Source: Deltaproteobacteria bacterium
GTDB lineage: Bacteria; Desulfobacterota; BSN033; UBA1163
Length of the DNA stretch: 11,552 nucleotides
Direction of reading: 5' to 3'
Assembly: GCA_016875255.1 (NCBI GenBank)
Contig: VGRU01000108.1
Coordinates: 1 to 11,552, forward strand
Made by a program: the position numbers and the translations under genes. Below, piece after piece: positions 1 to 7,382 of this stretch (the stretch's first letter is position 1; the number at the start of each line of letters is the position of its first letter). The notes below the pieces were generated by a model, which was not told where the DNA came from, made no database searches, and saw only the letters and a list, made by a program, of their open reading frames with translations.

Positions 1-443
1 CTAGATCTATCATCTGAACTGTCTTTTAAACCCCGGAACACCTCAGATTGAAGCAATTATTTGAATCTTCCATTAAAGATCCATGAACTACCCTGGAAGT
101 TGACCCATTTATACCAAAAATTTAATTTTATAGCAATTCCGAATGATTGCTCGCCATGGAAAGAAATGAGGTGAGAATCTGTGTAATTATTTCTTGGAAT
201 CCGCGTAATCAAGAGAGGAGAAAGTGGTTCTTGACAGCTCTCAAGAAGACGGCCTCCCATCCTTTGCACGATGCCACGATCTGTTGCAGTATTATTCTCA
301 TCCTTCTCAAAGAGGAGAGGCAGATGAACCTAATTTCATCGATAACCAGTATTTTTGCCTTTTTGATTACACCATCCCGCAGGATACCCCATAAATCGAC
401 GCTGGGCTTTATGAATTGACGCCCTAAGGCCGTTTGGGTGGTA
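1..443. other. Gene-poor left edge
   Basis: I see no convincing intact gene here. The DNA is AT-rich compared with the gene that follows. It holds a pair of related 12-bp words (176-209) and part of a long minus-strand frame without a start codon (212-532). A TTGACC word at 100-105, 17 bp before TAATTT at 123-128, resembles a weak promoter but has no gene to serve. The short plus-strand frames are not supported by recognisable products. Confidence 0.5.
176..209 (+). repeat. Degenerate 12-bp word pair
   Basis: AATCTGTGTAAT (176-187) and AATCCGCGTAAT (198-209) match at 10 of 12 positions and start 22 bp apart. From general experience, words of this kind (AATCYGYGTAAT) recur in intergenic DNA of large anaerobe genomes as decayed repeats. 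Only these two copies are visible here, so membership of a family is inferred. Confidence 0.4.
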
Positions 444-532
444 TTGCCATATTGCGGACCTTCTGGTATAGTGGGATCAATTTCAGGGGTGAAGAATACC
501 GGGAATTCAAGATAAGGGTCCGTATGAGACTG
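212..532 (-). pseudogene. Possible truncated gene remnant, no start codon
   Basis: On the minus strand a frame stays open for 107 codons between stops at 533-535 and 209-211, but it has no ATG, GTG or TTG in its first half. The translation has mixed composition and includes the stretch KKAKILVIDEI. This looks like a Walker-B strand of a P-loop NTPase or helicase, but the match is short and could be chance. The plus-strand promoter at 444-472 lies inside this frame, which argues against a live gene. I treat it as a possible decayed fragment of unknown origin. Confidence 0.2.
444..472 (+). promoter_or_regulatory. Sigma70-like promoter for the DUF4062 gene
   Basis: A -35 box TTGCCA (444-449, 5 of 6 to TTGACA) and a -10 box TATAGT (467-472, 5 of 6 to TATAAT) are separated by exactly 17 bp. 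Transcription would start near 479, about 100 nt before the chosen ATG at 580. It is correctly placed and oriented for that gene. The boxes are seen directly; activity is inferred. Confidence 0.5.
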
Positions 533-562
533 TCAACTACGACCTTGATGAGGTGTTGGTAC

Positions 563-570
563 GGGGGAGA
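563..570 (+). promoter_or_regulatory. Ribosome binding site deciding the start at 580
   Basis: GGGGGAGA lies 9 nt before the ATG at 580. The upstream in-frame GTG at 553 has no purine-rich site at a usable distance. The codons between 553 and 580 also add nothing to the DUF4062 domain, which begins directly after the ATG. Confidence 0.55.
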
Positions 571-579
571 GACGTTCCG

Positions 580-2118
580 ATGACAGCGAAGCTCCGCATA
601 TTCGTGAGTTCGGTACAAAAAGAGCTTGAAGACGAACGCCTCATTGTGCAGAACCTGGTAAGCACCGACCCGTTTCTTTCGGCGCATTATGTTCCAGTGC
701 TTTTTGAGTTCGAGCCCGCCTCGCCGGGCAAGGCCCTGGAGACCTGCCTCGAATCCCTCGACGGCTGCAACATATATCTGCTCATCGTGGGCATCGAGTA
801 CGGCACGCCTCTAAATGGACTATCTATCACTCACGCCGAATATCGACGGGCGAAGGAGAGGAAACTTCCCATCCTTGCCTTCATCAAGGGTGAACGTAGC
901 GCAAAAAGGGAGGAAGGGACATCGAAGCTCCTTACTGAACTCGATGCAGACGGACCGAAGTACAAGCGTTTCGGCAACGTCATCGAACTTCAAAAGGAGG
1001 TTCGTTCCGCTCTGGTCAAGCTGCTGAAAGACCGGTTTGGCATCGCACCAACCAGCGATGAGAACCAGATCGCTGAACAGACCATCGAGGCCACTTCCTT
1101 GTTCGAATCGCAACGGCTTGCTCGTTTCCGTTGGCAGGATCTTGACCACGAGGTGCTACGGAGATTGATTGCTGTTGCAGAGAACCGAGATGCGGGCAGT
1201 CTTTCGTCGGCGGATCTCATGTCCGGCGCCTCTGCTCGCGGCCTTTCCTGGCATGATTATGGCATGAGCGAAACCTACGCCACGGCTGCAGGCATCGTTC
1301 TCCTTGCCAAGGATCCCTCGATCGTGTTCCCCCAGTGTCGCATCCTCGCCGATGCCTACCGCAGTACGGAAGCAGACGGCGACCCGCGGGATCACGAGGA
1401 CATTCGGGCACCCATGCCGTTGGCGATCGATCGCGCCATTGCCTTCATTGATCGGAACACACGCCATCCAATGCGCATCATTGGTCTCAACCGTATGCGC
1501 CTCGACGAGTATCCCGTCGATGGGCTGCGTGAGGCTCTGGTGAACGCGGTTGCTCACCGCCAGTACGAGGACGCGGGACGCAAAATCCTACTCGAAGTCT
1601 TTGCAGACCGTGTTGTACTCTCCAGCCCGGGTCTTCCACCCAAGCCGATTACCATTGCCAGTCTGAGAAGGGGTAAGTATCGACCCTGTTCGCGCAATCC
1701 GGTTTTGGCCCAGAGCCTTTCCTATTTTCACCGTATTGAGGAACGCGGCAGCGGCTTCCGCAGGATGCGCGACCAGATGCTCGACCACGGGCTCGATCCG
1801 CCGCTCCTCGGCACCGATATGGGATACTTTCAAGTCATTTTCCAGGGGCCCGGCGAGAACATCGAGCGCCTTCGGGTGCATGAGAAGCGGCTTCTGATTA
1901 CCCCGGCTGTGGAGGCGCAGTTGAACGAGAGACAGCGCCAAATTATGGCGCACGCATTGGAAAGCGGTTACGTGACGACCGGATGGTGCATTGAGACATT
2001 GCACGTTGCCAGGGACACTGCTCATCGTGATCTGGTAGGTCTCGTCAGGAGGAATCTATTGGCTCGTAAAGGGTCAGGCCGGAGTGCGAAGTACATCCTC
2101 AGGGAAAGCGGTTCTTAA
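580..2118 (+). CDS. DUF4062 / COG2865-type ATP-binding protein with winged helix
   Basis: A 512-aa protein with three parts. Residues about 4-92 form a DUF4062 domain: it starts LRIFVSSVQKELEDER and continues through YLLIVGIEYG and SITHAEYRRA. Residues about 175-425 resemble the ATP-binding region of COG2865 proteins (HATPase_c_4), with YPVDGLREALVNAVAHRQY as the N-box-like helix and HRIEERGSGFRRM further on. Residues about 445-508 look like a winged helix, with NERQRQIM and a final wing GSGRSAKYIL. Many relatives carry an AlbA_2/Schlafen domain at the N-terminus; DUF4062 takes that place here. DUF4062 is often found on NTPases of predicted conflict systems, so a defence or stress-switch role is possible but inferred. 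No membrane segment or signal peptide is visible. The gene stands alone, and by eye it is more GC-rich than its surroundings, consistent with horizontal transfer. The substrate and trigger are unknown. Confidence 0.8.
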   Translation: MTAKLRIFVSSVQKELEDERLIVQNLVSTDPFLSAHYVPVLFEFEPASPGKALETCLESLDGCNIYLLIVGIEYGTPLNGLSITHAEYRRAKERKLPILAFIKGERSAKREEGTSKLLTELDADGPKYKRFGNVIELQKEVRSALVKLLKDRFGIAPTSDENQIAEQTIEATSLFESQRLARFRWQDLDHEVLRRLIAVAENRDAGSLSSADLMSGASARGLSWHDYGMSETYATAAGIVLLAKDPSIVFPQCRILADAYRSTEADGDPRDHEDIRAPMPLAIDRAIAFIDRNTRHPMRIIGLNRMRLDEYPVDGLREALVNAVAHRQYEDAGRKILLEVFADRVVLSSPGLPPKPITIASLRRGKYRPCSRNPVLAQSLSYFHRIEERGSGFRRMRDQMLDHGLDPPLLGTDMGYFQVIFQGPGENIERLRVHEKRLLITPAVEAQLNERQRQIMAHALESGYVTTGWCIETLHVARDTAHRDLVGLVRRNLLARKGSGRSAKYILRESGS

Positions 2119-2124
2119 TAATTG

Positions 2125-2235
2125 AATCATCCGATAATCATCCGATGATGCACTGTAATTATCCGATTTCGTCACTGGTATAGGACGTTCGGAATCATCC
2201 GCCATTCATCTGCTGCGCCTAAATAATTATCCGAA
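2125..2235 (+). repeat. Five copies of an AATYATCCGAT word
   Basis: AATCATCCGAT occurs twice back to back (2125-2135, 2136-2146). Variants follow at 2157-2167 (AATTATCCGAT), 2193-2203 (AATCATCCGCC) and 2225-2235 (AATTATCCGAA). Start-to-start distances are 11, 21, 36 and 32 bp, so the first three lie about one and two helical turns apart. The second copy is part of a 13-bp palindrome, ATCATCCGATGAT (2137-2149). They begin just after the stop codon of the DUF4062 gene. They could be protein-binding iterons or a decayed repeat array; the sequence alone does not decide. Confidence 0.6.
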
Positions 2236-2253
2236 AATTGAAGAGAGGTTGTA

Positions 2254-2296
2254 GAGGGTAATGAGACCCCTGAAAAAACAGGTTGGTTACACCCTC
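2254..2296. other. Stem-loop in the convergent gap
   Basis: GAGGGT (2254-2259) pairs with ACCCTC (2291-2296). Inside, CCTG (2269-2272) pairs with CAGG (2279-2282) around an A6 loop. It sits between two convergent genes, where a bidirectional terminator would be expected, but no run of T follows the outer stem on either strand. I do not call it an intrinsic terminator. The rest of the 2119-2382 gap shows nothing else I recognise. Confidence 0.3.
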
Positions 2297-2382
2297 GGTC
2301 CGACCCACTAAAAATAACTTTCACATGGCAAAAATTTAGTGTGCGATTTCGGCAATGGAAAAACCTTTGTCCTTACCAATAA

Positions 2383-3888
2383 TTATGAATGCGGCTGAGG
2401 GTTCGATTCTTTTGGGAGCAGAACAGTGAAGGTGGTGCCTCCTCCTTCCTCACTCTCGACGGAAATAGATCCGAGATGAGCATCCACGATGCTCTTGACG
2501 ATGGAAAGACCGAGGCCTGTTCCGACGATCTGGCGGGTCTCGATGGTCCTCACCCGGTAAAATTTATCGAAGATACGCGGGAGATCATCTTTCTTGATGC
2601 CAATGCCTGTGTCTGAAACCAAGGCTTTGGCAAATCCTCTCTCTTCGCTCAGGCTCACCCAGACCTTTCCTCCCTCCGGAGTATATTTGATCGCATTGGA
2701 GATGAGGTTGGTAAAAATGCCTTCCATGCTGGTCCGGTCGGCGTGGATGAGCGGATTTTGAGACGGGATAGGAAACTGGAGGTCGATCTTCTTGTTTTCA
2801 GCCTCCACCCTCATTAAGTCCACCACTTTCTGAATGATCTCCTGGAGTGTCAGGGGCTCCTTGTATTGGACCATTCTTCCTGCCTCAATTTTGGAAAGGT
2901 CGAGCAGATCCTTGATCAGGTTGAGCAGTCCCTTTGTCCTCTCTTTGGCGCGGACGAGCAGTTTCTCCTGTTTTTCGGTGAGGTCTCCGGCCACGCGATT
3001 GAGGATGACATTGAGTTGTTGTTCAACGGCGGCGATCGGCGCTCGAAGTTCGTGAGCGACCATGGCGATAAACTCCGATTTCATTTTATCGAGTTCTTTC
3101 AGATGGCTGATATCCTGCAAAACGGTGACAGAGCCCATGGTTTCGCCAAGGTCACTCCGGACGGGCGCAGTGTGGGCGCGCAAAAAGGTTTCACCGGATT
3201 CACCTATCCCCAATTCCTGGGACACAGAGGTATAATTCAGATCTTTTGACTTCAAGCTCTCCTCAATGGTCATGGATAGTTCCGGGTCAAGGTTGCACTG
3301 GGAGAGAAAATTTCCGATCAGGGAGGTTTCGGAAACCTTCAACATTCGGCCGGCGGCGGGATTGGTGAGAACAATATAACCGTCCCGGTCACAGACCAGG
3401 ACGCCATCCCCCATACAGTTGATGATCGTTTTGATCTTCGATTTTTCCGTCGCAATATCCCGAAGGGATTTCTCCCGCTCCCGTCGTAGGAACTCCGCCT
3501 CTTTTTGCAGATTCCTTTTATCCAGGGCTCTTCTGACGACAATGCGGAGCTGGTCGGGAGTGAACGGCTTGGGGATAAAATCGTAGGCTCCTTTCTTCAT
3601 CGCCTCCACGGCCGACTCGACCGTGGCGTAGCCGGTAATGACGATGACGAGGAGGTTTGGATCGATTGACCGGATGTGGTCCAGAACTTCCATTCCGCTC
3701 ATCCCCGGCATCATCAGGTCCAGGAGGATGACATCGATCTGGTCAGGCTGATTCCTGATGATTTCGAGCCCCTGTTGCCCGTTATCAGCCGTGAGGACTT
3801 CCCATCCGTCTTTGGAGAGGATGCGGGAAGAGCCATCCCGCATGATCTGTTCATCGTCGACAACAAGAATGTTGATTGGGTCAGGCAT
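2383..3888 (-). CDS. Hybrid: receiver-PAS-histidine kinase
   Basis: About 501 aa, apparently soluble. A receiver domain fills residues 3-118: acidic pair near 11-12, phospho-acceptor D57 in LLDLMMPG, T85 and K107 of the PKPF motif. A coiled linker leads to a PAS domain at about 150-262, then a HisKA domain with H279 in MVAHELRAPI. The HATPase has N-box NLISNAIKY (394-402), G1 DTGIGI (426-431) and G2 GTGLGL (456-461). With the receiver at the N-terminus, this kinase can itself be switched by phosphotransfer, probably from the upstream kinase. The ATG at 3888 has an AGGGG site 5 nt upstream and leads straight into the receiver (MPDPINILVVDDE). A GTG at 3909 would add only seven residues and would make the RBS coding. 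It is the last gene of the minus-strand run and has no DNA-binding output. Confidence 0.9.
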   Translation of the reverse strand: MPDPINILVVDDEQIMRDGSSRILSKDGWEVLTADNGQQGLEIIRNQPDQIDVILLDLMMPGMSGMEVLDHIRSIDPNLLVIVITGYATVESAVEAMKKGAYDFIPKPFTPDQLRIVVRRALDKRNLQKEAEFLRREREKSLRDIATEKSKIKTIINCMGDGVLVCDRDGYIVLTNPAAGRMLKVSETSLIGNFLSQCNLDPELSMTIEESLKSKDLNYTSVSQELGIGESGETFLRAHTAPVRSDLGETMGSVTVLQDISHLKELDKMKSEFIAMVAHELRAPIAAVEQQLNVILNRVAGDLTEKQEKLLVRAKERTKGLLNLIKDLLDLSKIEAGRMVQYKEPLTLQEIIQKVVDLMRVEAENKKIDLQFPIPSQNPLIHADRTSMEGIFTNLISNAIKYTPEGGKVWVSLSEERGFAKALVSDTGIGIKKDDLPRIFDKFYRVRTIETRQIVGTGLGLSIVKSIVDAHLGSISVESEEGGGTTFTVLLPKESNPQPHS

Positions 3889-3913
3889 GTCTTCCCCTAT
3901 AAGGAGCACTTCG

Positions 3914-4030
3914 CTTGAGGAGCGCCCTGCCGCAGGACTTGAGGCAGGAGGTAACTGATCCTGCGGCAGGCCCTCAATTTCATATCCTCAAGGCCAGAAG
4001 GGCCGCTCCTCAAGTCCTGCCTTGCAGGAC
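3914..4030. repeat. Nested inverted-repeat cluster
   Basis: Several perfect inverted repeats overlap in this short gap. CTTGAGGAGCG (3914-3924) pairs with 4004-4014. CCTGCCGCAGGA (3926-3937) pairs with 3959-3970. GCAGGACTTGAGG (3932-3944) pairs with 4008-4020. GTCCTGC/GCAGGAC (4014-4020/4024-4030) forms a tight hairpin with a 3-nt loop. Because the arms overlap, alternative folds compete. It lies between the response regulator and the hybrid kinase, so in the transcript it could act as a processing or attenuation structure, or it may simply be an inserted palindromic repeat. Confidence 0.7.
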
Positions 4031-4041
4031 GATCCTCTATC

Positions 4042-4425
4042 TCATTTTGAGAGCAGGGCTTCGATTCGCTTCACGAGAACCTCGGGCTCGACGGGTTTAT
4101 CGATGTAATCATCTGCCTCGGTCTCCATACCCATCTGCTGGGTGTAGCGGGTGGTGGAGATCTTGGAGACGACCGCTGTCAGAAGAAGGACGGGAATCCT
4201 GCTCAACTGGGAATCGGCTTTCAATTCCTTGCAGACCGCATACCCGTCCTTGTCCGGCATCATCACATCGAGAACGATCAGATCCGGATTCTCGGACTTT
4301 GCCTTCTGCAATCCCTCTATTCCGCCATAGGCGGCCGCAACATCGTAATTCTTCGACTCCAGGATCATTGATACTGCTTCCACCAAATCCGGATCGTCAT
4401 CCACAATCAATATCTTCTTCGCCAT
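4042..4425 (-). CDS. Single-domain response regulator (CheY-like)
   Basis: 127 aa, a receiver domain and nothing more. It begins KKILIVDDDPDL, with acidic residues at 9-11. The phospho-acceptor is D53 in VLDVMMPDKDG, the conserved Thr is T83, and the conserved Lys is K110 in DKP. There is no effector domain, so it must act by protein contact or as a phosphorelay intermediate. The start has a strong GGAGGG site about 8 nt upstream. It lies 48 nt after the three-PAS kinase and before the hybrid kinase, so a relay between these three products is likely. It is slightly unusual in having an insert-like stretch around 86-100 (VSKISTTRYTQQMGM) before the final DDYIDKP, a pattern seen in some phosphorelay receivers. 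Confidence 0.92.
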   Translation of the reverse strand: MAKKILIVDDDPDLVEAVSMILESKNYDVAAAYGGIEGLQKAKSENPDLIVLDVMMPDKDGYAVCKELKADSQLSRIPVLLLTAVVSKISTTRYTQQMGMETEADDYIDKPVEPEVLVKRIEALLSK

Positions 4426-4473
4426 CTTCTTACCCTCCTTCTGCGATGTTTGATTTGGTCGCTCGTCTATCTC

Positions 4474-6402
4474 TTATCCTTGGTTATTTTCGAGGTGAAC
4501 GGGGAGCTCGATCGCAAACGTCGCGCCCTCGCCGACCTTGCTATTCACACTGATTTTTCCTCCATGCTCTTCAATGATTCCAAAAGAGGTGGCAAGCCCC
4601 AAGCCGGTCCCTTTTCCTACGTCCTTTGTCGTGAAAAAGGGGTCAAAGATACGGGAGAGGTTCTCTTCTGGGATGCCTTCACCCGTATCCGTAAATCCAA
4701 TCCATACCGTCTTCCTGTCCGCAGAGACCGAGGTCCGGATGGTTAGGGTCCCGTTCCCATGCATGGCCTCTGCCGCATTGACGATAATATTCATAAAGAC
4801 CTGTTTCAGTTGGCCTGAATTTCCCCGCACAAAGGGCAGGAAGGGGTCCAACTCCTTGACGATCCGGATATTATGGAAAAGGGCCTGATTGACCAGGAAG
4901 AAAAGCCCGTCGTTGATCGCCCGGTTAATATCCGTGGGTTCCCGCTTCGGTTCGGTCTGTCGGGCAAATTCAAGCAGACCTTTTACGATCTCCTTGCAGC
5001 GTCCCGCCTCCTGGACAATTCGGGCAAGGTCGCCCCGTTTGGGATCTTCCTCCGGCAGGTCCTCCAGCATCAGACTGGAGTAAATGAGGATGCCGCCCAG
5101 GGGATTGTTGATCTCGTGGGCAATGCCGGCGGCCAGTTTTCCGAGGGAAGCCATCTTCTCAGAGCTGACCAGCTGAAGATGGGTCTCCTGAAGTTTTTTC
5201 TCCATCAACAGACGGGACCTCAGGTCGGTAAAGATGCCGACACTGGCTACCTCCTGCCCGGCTCTGTTGTAAATGAGGGCGGCGGAGATTTGTATGGGTA
5301 TCTCTTCCCCCTCCTTATTAACCACGTTGAATTGAGTGGGAAGGAGTTTTCCAACTCCTCCGTAATCCGGGCTCCGGAGCCTTTTCATAATCTCCTTTGC
5401 AATCCCTTCGGGGTAAATCTGGGTGATGTGAACCTTTCCGATCACCTCATCGGCCTTATATCCGCTCAGGGCCTCCGCCCCTTTATTGAAGATGAAAATA
5501 TTTCCCTGCATATTGGCGGCGATGATGCCATCGACAGAACTCTTAATCAGGTTTGTGAAGAATTCATTGGCCTCACGGAGTTCGTCTTCAATCCGTTTCC
5601 TCTCCGTGATGTCCAGGTTAATCCCTTCATAACCGATGATTTCGCCTTTTTCGTTTTTAATGGGATGGCCGGTCAGCAGGATCGTAATATTATCCCCATT
5701 CCTCTTGCGGAATTCCACCTCCATGTCTTTGACAAAGCCGTCCCTCTCGGTCCTTTCCATAAAAATTTCCCGGTCTTTCGGGTTGACATAGAGATCCCGG
5801 GCAATATCGATTTTGAGAAATTCCTCTTTGTCGGTATAACCCATCATGTCGAGAAGGGCCTGGTTGCATTCGAGGAACTTGCCCTCTTTCGAGCTGATGA
5901 AAAGGCCGTGTCTTACCCTGTCGAAAAGCCTCCGGAGCTTTTCTTCGGAGTTCTTTAAATCGCTTTCATATTTTTTCCGGTCCGTGATATCCTTGAGATA
6001 GGCATAGCCTTTTCGGATTCCATGAGATGTCTTGGCCAGGGCAATGCAGATTTCGGCTTCCTTGACCTCACCGGTGGAGGTGATCAGATGGGCTTCTGCG
6101 CAGGTTTTTTCGCCATACCGTTCGGGATGGATGAAGAGGTCTTCGATAAAGGACTGATGGGGTTTGTCGAGAAGCGAGAGAATGGTCATCTCGAGTAACT
6201 GCTCGTTTCTATATCCGGTAACCTCCGAGGCCACTCGATTGGCATATTCGATCCGGTGATTTTTATCGAAGACGAGGATCCCGTCGTTGCCAAGCTCGGC
6301 AATGGCCTGAAACATCCCGGCCTCTTCTTTCCGGTCGACAAGGACGAGTGGATGGGCCGTCCTTTTTCTTTTTGTCGGTGGAGATAGTTTCTTCGCCATC
6401 AT
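4474..6402 (-). CDS. Three-PAS soluble histidine kinase
   Basis: About 642 aa from the ATG at 6402 (an adjacent ATG at 6399 is equally possible). Three PAS domains lie at about 31-143, 154-267 and 279-394, the first two ending in the usual DITDRK/DITERK linkers. HisKA has the phospho-acceptor H429 in LGKLAAGIAHEINNPLGG. The HATPase shows N-box NIIVNAAEAM (538-547), G1 DTGEGI (572-577) and G2 GTGLGL (598-603). This is an NtrB/AtoS-like kinase type. There is no membrane segment or signal peptide, so it senses a cytoplasmic cue such as redox state or a ligand; PAS cofactors cannot be read from sequence. The frame stays open to an ATG at 6555, but that extension is translated repeat DNA (IPLNPPFSKGE) and overlaps metF, so I reject it. 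The RBS (GGAA) is weak, which suggests low expression or coupling. Confidence 0.88.
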   Translation of the reverse strand: MMAKKLSPPTKRKRTAHPLVLVDRKEEAGMFQAIAELGNDGILVFDKNHRIEYANRVASEVTGYRNEQLLEMTILSLLDKPHQSFIEDLFIHPERYGEKTCAEAHLITSTGEVKEAEICIALAKTSHGIRKGYAYLKDITDRKKYESDLKNSEEKLRRLFDRVRHGLFISSKEGKFLECNQALLDMMGYTDKEEFLKIDIARDLYVNPKDREIFMERTERDGFVKDMEVEFRKRNGDNITILLTGHPIKNEKGEIIGYEGINLDITERKRIEDELREANEFFTNLIKSSVDGIIAANMQGNIFIFNKGAEALSGYKADEVIGKVHITQIYPEGIAKEIMKRLRSPDYGGVGKLLPTQFNVVNKEGEEIPIQISAALIYNRAGQEVASVGIFTDLRSRLLMEKKLQETHLQLVSSEKMASLGKLAAGIAHEINNPLGGILIYSSLMLEDLPEEDPKRGDLARIVQEAGRCKEIVKGLLEFARQTEPKREPTDINRAINDGLFFLVNQALFHNIRIVKELDPFLPFVRGNSGQLKQVFMNIIVNAAEAMHGNGTLTIRTSVSADRKTVWIGFTDTGEGIPEENLSRIFDPFFTTKDVGKGTGLGLATSFGIIEEHGGKISVNSKVGEGATFAIELPVHLENNQG

Positions 6403-6417
6403 GAAAAAGGTTCCATA

Positions 6418-6494
6418 AAATCCCTCCCCACCTCCCTTTGCCAAAGGGAGGAGAAATACTTCCCCCTTTGAAAAAGGGGGATTGAGGGGGATTT
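6418..6494. repeat. Palindromic intergenic element with two hairpins
   Basis: Two perfect hairpins sit side by side: CCTCCCTTT/AAAGGGAGG (6431-6439/6443-6451, loop GCC) and CCCCCTTT/AAAGGGGG (6462-6469/6473-6480, loop GAA). Outer ends AAATCCC (6418-6424) and GGGATTT (6488-6494) are complementary. The layout matches a repeat class common in intergenic DNA of many anaerobe genomes, which translates to peptides such as LNPPFSKGE when it falls in an open frame. It fills the gap between metF and the kinase gene. It has no coding capacity of its own, so it would have to be moved or copied in trans, if at all. Confidence 0.75.
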
Positions 6495-6509
6495 GGGTAT
6501 CATCATCTG

Positions 6510-7382
6510 TTACAACCCCGCCTGGTCGAGAAGGATAGGAACGAGAGGTTCCCATCCGAGAGGAACGATCTGAATGCCCTGGCAGAGGGGTGTAACGTCT
6601 CTGATGAGATCTCCGGCGATTTCAATGCTTACTTTCTGCTTATCAGGGGCCTTGAGCAAGCGATCGATGATGGCATCCGGGATGGATGCCCCCTCCACAT
6701 GTTTACTGATATAGCGGGCCATTCCGACCGATTTGAGCAGGGTGATGCCCACAATGACAGGGACTTTGAAGTGGGCCGCTTTCTTCATGAAATTTTCAAG
6801 CAAGCCCGGATCGTAGATGGAACCAGCGAGGAAAAAATTGGCCCCCTCGCGGATCTTTTTCTCCATGGTCATGAGCTCGAGGTCGAGGCAATGGCCCTGG
6901 GCGGCCGCATTGATCTGGGTTCCGACAAAGAACACGGGTTTTCCATTGAGGTCATTCCCGACGAGATCATAGCCTTCCTGGAGACGTTTGGCAGCGCCAA
7001 GCAAGCCCATCACATCGAGATCAAAAACAGGTTGAGCGTCAAAATGATCCCCCATGGAGGGAGGATCGCCCTGAAGGAGGAGGAGATTCTTCAAGCCAAG
7101 GGCAGCCGCATTGAGAAGTTCCGATTGAAGGGCCAAGCGGTTTCGATTGGCACAGGAGAGATCGTAGATGACTTCCATTCCTTTTTCCTTCAGGAGGGCG
7201 CATGCCGAGAGTGAGCCCAGCCTCATGATCCCGTTCTGGAGGTCTGGAATCATGACCGCATCTACCCGGTTCCGCCAGCGTTCCGCATATTCATAGAGTT
7301 CGGAGAGATCGGTCCCTTTTGGGGGTTGAAGTTCAGCCGTTACGGCAAACTTCCCTGAATGGAGTTGATCCTTAAATGACAT
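6510..7382 (-). CDS. metF: Divergent MetF (methylenetetrahydrofolate reductase family)
   Basis: 290 aa, the usual length for the catalytic TIM barrel of MetF. Family features: E17 in TAELQPP (position of the catalytic Glu), the run NRNRLALQSELL (79-90) and GDPP (105-108) near the flavin, then KSVGMARYISKHVEGASIP (217-235). MetF interconverts 5,10-methylene- and 5-methyl-THF. The odd point is residues 186-188: where the family, including the 305-aa paralogue in this window, has a Thr-Gln that contacts folate, this protein has AGS (FFLAGSIYD). Its substrate handling may therefore differ, or it may need MetV to complete the site. The start has a GAGGAG site about 8 nt upstream. A strong promoter lies about 120 bp upstream, and metV is the gene before it. 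The three signalling genes follow downstream. Confidence 0.85.
   Translation of the reverse strand: MSFKDQLHSGKFAVTAELQPPKGTDLSELYEYAERWRNRVDAVMIPDLQNGIMRLGSLSACALLKEKGMEVIYDLSCANRNRLALQSELLNAAALGLKNLLLLQGDPPSMGDHFDAQPVFDLDVMGLLGAAKRLQEGYDLVGNDLNGKPVFFVGTQINAAAQGHCLDLELMTMEKKIREGANFFLAGSIYDPGLLENFMKKAAHFKVPVIVGITLLKSVGMARYISKHVEGASIPDAIIDRLLKAPDKQKVSIEIAGDLIRDVTPLCQGIQIVPLGWEPLVPILLDQAGL

Noticed and set aside
324..419. A 31-codon plus-strand frame with an AGGAGAGG site upstream of its ATG
   Set aside because: Too short, no recognisable motif, and it overlaps a longer open frame on the other strand. The RBS-like word is expected by chance in purine-rich DNA.
493..579. In-frame open codons upstream of the DUF4062 start, reading GPYETVNYDLDEVLVRG
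   Set aside because: They look protein-like, but no start codon precedes 553, the promoter boxes lie just upstream, and the RBS favours the ATG at 580. They may be debris of an older gene.
4873..5958. Long plus-strand open frame of 361 codons
   Set aside because: It is antisense to the three-PAS histidine kinase, whose domains are all recognisable; no motif was seen in the plus-strand translation.
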